Assembly (NCBI GenBank): GCA_025934635.1
Contig: JAICWX010000166.1
Span: forward strand, 1-18,694
Direction: 5' to 3'
Length of the DNA: 18,694 nucleotides
DNA from: Streptosporangiaceae bacterium
Lineage (GTDB): Bacteria > Actinomycetota > Actinomycetes > Streptosporangiales > Streptosporangiaceae
Of the stretch, positions 14,849 to 18,694 are shown piece after piece. Every line of letters begins with the position of its first letter. Positions within the stretch are counted from its first letter, which is position 1. The translations under genes and the position numbers were made by a program. The notes under the pieces were generated by a model, which saw only the letters and a program-made list of their open reading frames with translations, searched no databases and had not been told where the DNA came from.

Positions 14849-16676
14849 GCTCTTCGACGTCGGTGCGGGTGTGCAGGACGCTGGCGAGTACCCGCCGGGT
14901 CGGGTTCGCGTACCCGAACGGGGTGTACGAGTCCGCTCCCTCGACGCCGATGGTGGCTGAGCGCCACGCCGGGACCCGCCGGACCTGCAGCATCCGGCGG
15001 CCGGACAGGCCGAGCGTGAGCAGGACGACGAGGACCAGCATCGACGGCATCTCGATCCACAGCCAGGTCGGCGACAAGATCGAGAACCCGTCGAATACCG
15101 GCTGCAGCACCCACGGGGACTTCAGCGCGCCCGCCGTGAGCCCCGCGGGCACCGCCGGCGACAGTCCGGCGGCAATCACCCTGATCTCCAGCGGGGTGAG
15201 CGCCGCGATAGCCAGCGGGCAGGCCGCCAGTACGGCCAGCGCTATCCGCCCGGGCCAGCTGTACTCCCGTCCCGCAGGCCGGCCCCCCGGAGATACGGCA
15301 GAGCGCCGCGGGCCGAGGATGACCATCCCCACGACCCGGACGAACGTCACGCCCGCAAACCCGGCGGTCAGCGCTACCGCCGCCCCGGCCAGCGCCAGGG
15401 TGAGCCGTCCGCTGAGCGCGGCTACCCGGAACTGCTGCATCAGCGACTCGAGCAGGAACCACTCCGAGACGAACCCCGCTGTCGGCGGCAGCCCGGCCAG
15501 CGTCACCGCCCCCACGGCCAGGCCCGCACCGCTCCAGGGCGTGAACCGCCCCATCCCGCGCACCATCTCCAGATCGTCGCTGCCGACCGCGGCCTCGATG
15601 CCCGCAGCCGAGCTGAACAGCAGCGACTTCGCGGCCGTATGCGCCACCATCTGCAGCGTGGCGGCCAGCAGGCCCGTGGCGACCAGTTCCCGGTTCCCGG
15701 CCGCGGCGCCGGTCATCGCGACGCCGAAGCCGGTGATGATCAGCCCGCTGTTCTCCACACTGGAATAGGCGATCACCTTCGAGAGCCGGTTCTGCACGGC
15801 GGCGTGGGCGATGCCGAGCAAGGCCGAGAAGCCCCCGAGCAGCAGCAGCAGGCCGGCCAGCCAGCTGGGCGGATGGCCGGCCAGCGTGAGCGTGCGCCAC
15901 ATGCCGTAGAAGGCGACGTTCACGCACACCCCGGCCATGACGGCCCGGGCCGGGCCGGGCGCGGCGCTGTACCCGCGCGGCATCCAGACACCGAACGGCA
16001 CCAGCCCGGCCTTGACCGCGAACCCCGCGATCAGCAGGACCAGGGCGGCCGTCCGCGCGGCGCCGCCGGGCACGTGGACGAAGGACGCGAGCAGAACCGA
16101 ATGCGACCGGGCCGTGAGCAGCAGCAGTCCGAGCAGCAGCGCAGCCCCGCTGAGCTTGCCGAACGCGACCGTGATCCGCGCCGCCCCGGGCCGGTCGGGA
16201 TCCGCCCGGTTGGCCCCGGCCAGCAGGTAGAACGCGGCCGTCAGGGCCTCCCAGCCGAACAGCGCGGTGAAAGCGTCGGTTGCGGTCATGATCACCGCGA
16301 CCGCGCCGAGCGCCAGTGCGTACCCCGCTGCCAGCATGCGCGTGGCCGCGGAATCCGGCCGGGCGGCCCAGCTGGCGAACGCGACCGAGACCGGGACGGC
16401 TGCGCCGAACGTCATGGCCAGGAACAAGCCGGACAGCTGATCCGCGGCCAGGCCCGGTGCTGGCCCGGTCCCGATGGGATCACCGAGCCATCCGGCAATA
16501 TCCAGCCGGACGGCCCGCCCGTCCAGCGCGAGCCCGCCCGCCGCGGCCAGGCACGCCGAGCCGGCGGCGCCGGCCAGATACGGCGCCCCCCGCGCCCAGC
16601 CCGGCCGGGTGAGCAGGAGGCCGGCCGCGGCGGCCAGCGCCAGCAGGACGAAACCCGCGACGAGAAACGCGCTCAC
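14604..16676 (-). CDS. HyfB/NuoL-like proton antiporter subunit of a complex I-related complex
   Basis: 690-aa polytopic membrane protein of the Mrp-antiporter/NuoL/HyfB family, the proton-translocating arm of group 4 hydrogenases and complex I. Key residues are present: Glu143 (FGWEALTAAFY) in TM5, Lys222 (GFAVKAGLVPFGVWMPRGY) in TM7, the broken-helix AAPGPARAVMAGV, then LSKVIAYSSVEN (298-309) and HTAAKSLLF with Lys350. The C-terminal 150 residues carry extra helices ending in LLYMLIALVAIVAVV. The annotated-looking longer frame to 17003 is the shadow of the upstream gene. GTG 16676 has GGGAGG five bases before it and overlaps the upstream stop as GTGA. It is the last gene of the minus-strand operon. 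Confidence 0.92.
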   Translation of the reverse strand: MSAFLVAGFVLLALAAAAGLLLTRPGWARGAPYLAGAAGSACLAAAGGLALDGRAVRLDIAGWLGDPIGTGPAPGLAADQLSGLFLAMTFGAAVPVSVAFASWAARPDSAATRMLAAGYALALGAVAVIMTATDAFTALFGWEALTAAFYLLAGANRADPDRPGAARITVAFGKLSGAALLLGLLLLTARSHSVLLASFVHVPGGAARTAALVLLIAGFAVKAGLVPFGVWMPRGYSAAPGPARAVMAGVCVNVAFYGMWRTLTLAGHPPSWLAGLLLLLGGFSALLGIAHAAVQNRLSKVIAYSSVENSGLIITGFGVAMTGAAAGNRELVATGLLAATLQMVAHTAAKSLLFSSAAGIEAAVGSDDLEMVRGMGRFTPWSGAGLAVGAVTLAGLPPTAGFVSEWFLLESLMQQFRVAALSGRLTLALAGAAVALTAGFAGVTFVRVVGMVILGPRRSAVSPGGRPAGREYSWPGRIALAVLAACPLAIAALTPLEIRVIAAGLSPAVPAGLTAGALKSPWVLQPVFDGFSILSPTWLWIEMPSMLVLVVLLTLGLSGRRMLQVRRVPAWRSATIGVEGADSYTPFGYANPTRRVLASVLHTRTDVEELTPGDNPDNGAAGNAGGSAPHLRYVSDVGEVVESLLYRPAARLFAVVVTAAKRLQSGRLDAYLLYMLIALVAIVAVVTALN

Positions 16677-17434
16677 GACAGCCTCCCGGCCGCGACAAGA
16701 AGGGCTTTCAGGATGCCGAACGGGGACGGCGGGCTGCCCGGCAGCCAGATATCGACCGGCACTGCGGCGGACGCCCCCGTGAGCCGGTCGCCGAGCAGGC
16801 CGCCGCTGACCGCGTCGGTGCCGACGGCGATCACCACTTTCGGGTCCGGCATTCCCTCGTAGGTAGTGCGCAGCGGCCCGGCCATCCCCGGCGTTCCGGC
16901 GCCGGTGACGAGCAGCACGTCGGCGTGCCGCGGGCTGGCGGTAAAGAAGACGCCGAGCCGTCCGACATCGTAGATGGGGCCGAGCAGCGCCTGGATCTCC
17001 CATTCCTCGCTGCCGTCCGACCCCGCATCCACGTGCCGCACGTGGATGCTGCGCCGCAGCGTGGCCGTACGTTCGGCCAGGGCGGTACGCGCGACGGCAA
17101 CCGCCTCGTCAGTCTCCGGGTCTTCCGGCACGACCAGCGCCTGGCGGGCCAGCGCGGCCGTACCCGGCCCGGTCGCGCCGATCGACCAGGCGAAAGCATC
17201 CGGCCACTCGGCCACGCACCGCCCGCACAGGATGCACTTCCCCTGGTCCACCCGCAACCGGTCAGCGACCTGGATCGCCCCGGTCGGGCACCGGGCCGCG
17301 ACGTCAGGCGGAGCGGCGGCCCCCGGTCTGACGGCAACCGGGCCGCACCAGGCGTCCGCGTACTCATCCGCCTGTCGTGGCCACCGGGTGGTGACCACCC
17401 CCTCACGCAGCCCGCGCAGCACCCAGATGCTCAC
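16673..17434 (-). CDS. NuoB-like small subunit with N-terminal 4Fe-4S domain, N2 ligands missing
   Basis: 253-aa soluble subunit. Residues 30-80 form a ferredoxin-like part with Cys49-Pro and CILCGRC (Cys67, 70, 73), enough for one [4Fe-4S] cluster. Residues 128-250 are a HycG/HyfI/NuoB-type 20 kDa domain (SIHVRHVDAGS, EIQALLGPIYDVGRLGVFF, SPRHADVLLVTG). In true family members four Cys bind the proximal/N2 cluster. Here their places read Asp140, Glu143 or 144, Asp207 (VGTDAVSGG) and Ser234 (LPGSPP), so the cluster cannot form in the usual way. GTG 17434 has GGGGAGG at eight bases. The gene follows the HycE-like subunit after 34 bases and overlaps the antiporter gene by four. Confidence 0.9.
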   Translation of the reverse strand: MSIWVLRGLREGVVTTRWPRQADEYADAWCGPVAVRPGAAAPPDVAARCPTGAIQVADRLRVDQGKCILCGRCVAEWPDAFAWSIGATGPGTAALARQALVVPEDPETDEAVAVARTALAERTATLRRSIHVRHVDAGSDGSEEWEIQALLGPIYDVGRLGVFFTASPRHADVLLVTGAGTPGMAGPLRTTYEGMPDPKVVIAVGTDAVSGGLLGDRLTGASAAVPVDIWLPGSPPSPFGILKALLVAAGRLS

Positions 17435-17468
17435 AGCTGTGCCTCCCCGGTACTCCCAGCCTCGCTAT

Positions 17469-18694
17469 TCACAGCGCCGCCCCGGCGACGGACAGGCCGA
17501 AGCTGGCCTCGATGAACGGGAAATCCGTGAGGATGTCACCGGCGAAGACCTCATGCATCAGCACCAGGTTGTGGAACGACGCCGACCGCGGCTGGCAATG
17601 GGCGATCCGGCCCCCGCTAACCGTCACGTCATAGAGCACCTCACCCTGCGGGGCCTCAGCCCAGCCGGCCGCCCTGCCCTCGGCTGGCTCACAGGTGACC
17701 CGGGGCGGGACCCCACCCCGTTCGGTCATTTGATCGACCGCCTGCCTGGCCAGGCGGAAAGCCTGGGTGACCTCGTCCCAGCGCACCCAGAGCCGCGATA
17801 GCGCGTCTCCCACCGGATGCTCCCGGAAAGGCTCGATGGCGAGTACCGGGTAAGCGTCGTAAGGGCGGACCAGGCGAGCGTCGTCGACATAGCCAGAAGC
17901 CTTCGCGATCGGGCCGAGCGCGCCGTGCTTCCGAGCCCGATCCCGGGTCAGCGGGCCGGTACCGCGCAGCCGGTCCAGGAACGAGGAGGTGCCCATCAGG
18001 AGTCTGAAGTCGGCAGTGACCTGCTTCTCCAGCGTGCCGAGCCGGTCCAGGATCGCCGCGGGCCGCTCACGGGGATACCCGGCCACTCCGCCGGGGACGA
18101 CCACGCCGCGGCCGAACCGGCTGCCGCATAGCGCGCTGACCAGGCGCATCACGCGTTCCTTGTGCAGCGCGAAGCGGGCGGTGGCAACCGCGAGGCCGGC
18201 CGCGTCGGCGAGCTTGACCGCGACGTCGAGATGGTTGGCGATCCGCTCGAGTTCGGCGTGCACGACGCGGATCAGCGTGGCGTCCCGGGGGACCCGGCAG
18301 CCCGCGATCACCTCGACCGCGTGGCAGAAAGCTAGTGCGTGGGCGACGGATGCGATGCCTTCGGCGCGTTCGGCGAGGAGCACGCCGTCTTCGGCAGTCA
18401 GCCCGGCGAACCGGCTGGCGATATCGCGGTGCTTGTAGAAGATGCGCATGTTCAGGTGCGGGATCGCCTCTCCGGGCGTCTCGACCAGGTACTCCATCGA
18501 CTCGAACACACCGGAGCGGACCGGGCCGTGCGGGATCGTGAACAGCCCGTAGCCGGTGATATGCCGCGGTAGCGCGTATTCCCCGGGGCCACCGGGCCGG
18601 ATCAGCGGGGCTAGCCGGGGATGTCCCTCGGGCACGAGTCCGGTCTGGTCTCCGATGACGCGCTCGTACCAGAACGCGGCGCCTAGCCTCGGAG
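17469..18694 (-). CDS. HycE/NuoCD-like large subunit without NiFe ligands (5' end outside window)
   Basis: The frame is open through the window edge. Residues just upstream of GTG 18635 read AAFWYERVIGDQTGLVPEGH, the normal junction between the NuoC-like and NuoD/hydrogenase-like parts of HycE, so GTG 18635 is internal and the gene extends beyond 18694. The large-subunit core is clear: GYGLFTIPHGPVRSGVFES, HLNMRIFYKHR, HAELERIANHLD, ALHKERVM. The two CxxC motifs that hold NiFe in hydrogenases are gone. L1 (RxCGxC) reads R-A-E-G-I-A (18348-18368), and the C-terminal DPCxxC is replaced by DFPFIEASFG. It resembles Ehr complexes or a quinone/other-substrate oxidoreductase rather than a hydrogenase. 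Confidence 0.92.
   Translation of the reverse strand, partial: PRLGAAFWYERVIGDQTGLVPEGHPRLAPLIRPGGPGEYALPRHITGYGLFTIPHGPVRSGVFESMEYLVETPGEAIPHLNMRIFYKHRDIASRFAGLTAEDGVLLAERAEGIASVAHALAFCHAVEVIAGCRVPRDATLIRVVHAELERIANHLDVAVKLADAAGLAVATARFALHKERVMRLVSALCGSRFGRGVVVPGGVAGYPRERPAAILDRLGTLEKQVTADFRLLMGTSSFLDRLRGTGPLTRDRARKHGALGPIAKASGYVDDARLVRPYDAYPVLAIEPFREHPVGDALSRLWVRWDEVTQAFRLARQAVDQMTERGGVPPRVTCEPAEGRAAGWAEAPQGEVLYDVTVSGGRIAHCQPRSASFHNLVLMHEVFAGDILTDFPFIEASFGLSVAGAAL

Noticed and set aside
15639..16862. 407-codon plus-strand frame opposite the antiporter
   Set aside because: Gln/Arg/Gly-rich shadow of a clear membrane protein on the other strand.
16677..17003. N-terminal extension of the antiporter frame
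   Set aside because: It is the small-subunit gene read in another frame; the GTG at 16676 has its own SD and the GTGA overlap.
1..18694. CRISPR array, toxin-antitoxin pair, insertion sequence or rRNA
   Set aside because: No regular direct repeats, transposase motifs or rRNA-like segments were seen on either strand.

Overview
The window is GC-rich chromosomal DNA from an actinobacterium (Actinomycetota). GTG starts are frequent, gene pairs overlap by 4 bases, Shine-Dalgarno (SD) boxes are strong, and the gene families are typical of Streptosporangiales/Streptomycetales-like genomes. The genus cannot be fixed from the sequence alone.

Left part (1-5599). A flavin amine oxidase (running off the left edge) and an SDR dehydrogenase form a tight minus-strand pair. 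Divergent to them is a small integral-membrane PEMT/ICMT-type methyltransferase. It converges on a large UvrD/HelD-like helicase that carries an inserted nuclease-like segment and a C-terminal topoisomerase-type zinc finger.

Middle (5600-11480). This is sparse accessory DNA: 1.2 kb with no convincing intact gene but a probable frameshifted small membrane protein, a secreted lipoprotein, a DinB/DUF664 protein, and a class I methyltransferase whose 5' side abuts a frameshifted alpha/beta-hydrolase fragment. Next comes a decayed mobile-element remnant. It has a tRNA-Phe-like 3'-half (att-like) at 9585-9648, then on its 5' side a Cys-cluster protein, a truncated Prim-Pol (DNA primase/polymerase) domain and a frameshifted double-HTH gene. 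This layout fits the distal end of an old actinobacterial integrative element (AICE); no integrase is visible.

Right part (11480-14848): a fluoride-response locus. Riboswitch A precedes crcB1-crcB2-DUF190, all translationally coupled. Riboswitch B precedes a second DUF190 gene alone. Each DUF190 protein has three tandem DUF190 domains, which is unusual for a family of mostly single-domain proteins. The two riboswitches share P1, P2, an extra hairpin and P3, with compensatory base changes. In A the pseudoknot strand can pair with a downstream SD.

Far right (14604-18694, minus strand): a complex I/group 4 hydrogenase-like operon reading HycE-like large subunit (5' end outside the window), NuoB-like small subunit with an N-terminal ferredoxin domain, and HyfB/NuoL-like antiporter subunit. 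The Cys ligands for NiFe and for the N2-type cluster are replaced in both soluble subunits. It should therefore not be a hydrogenase, and it resembles the hydrogenase-related (Ehr) complexes. The second DUF190 gene reads about 245 bases antisense into the antiporter gene.
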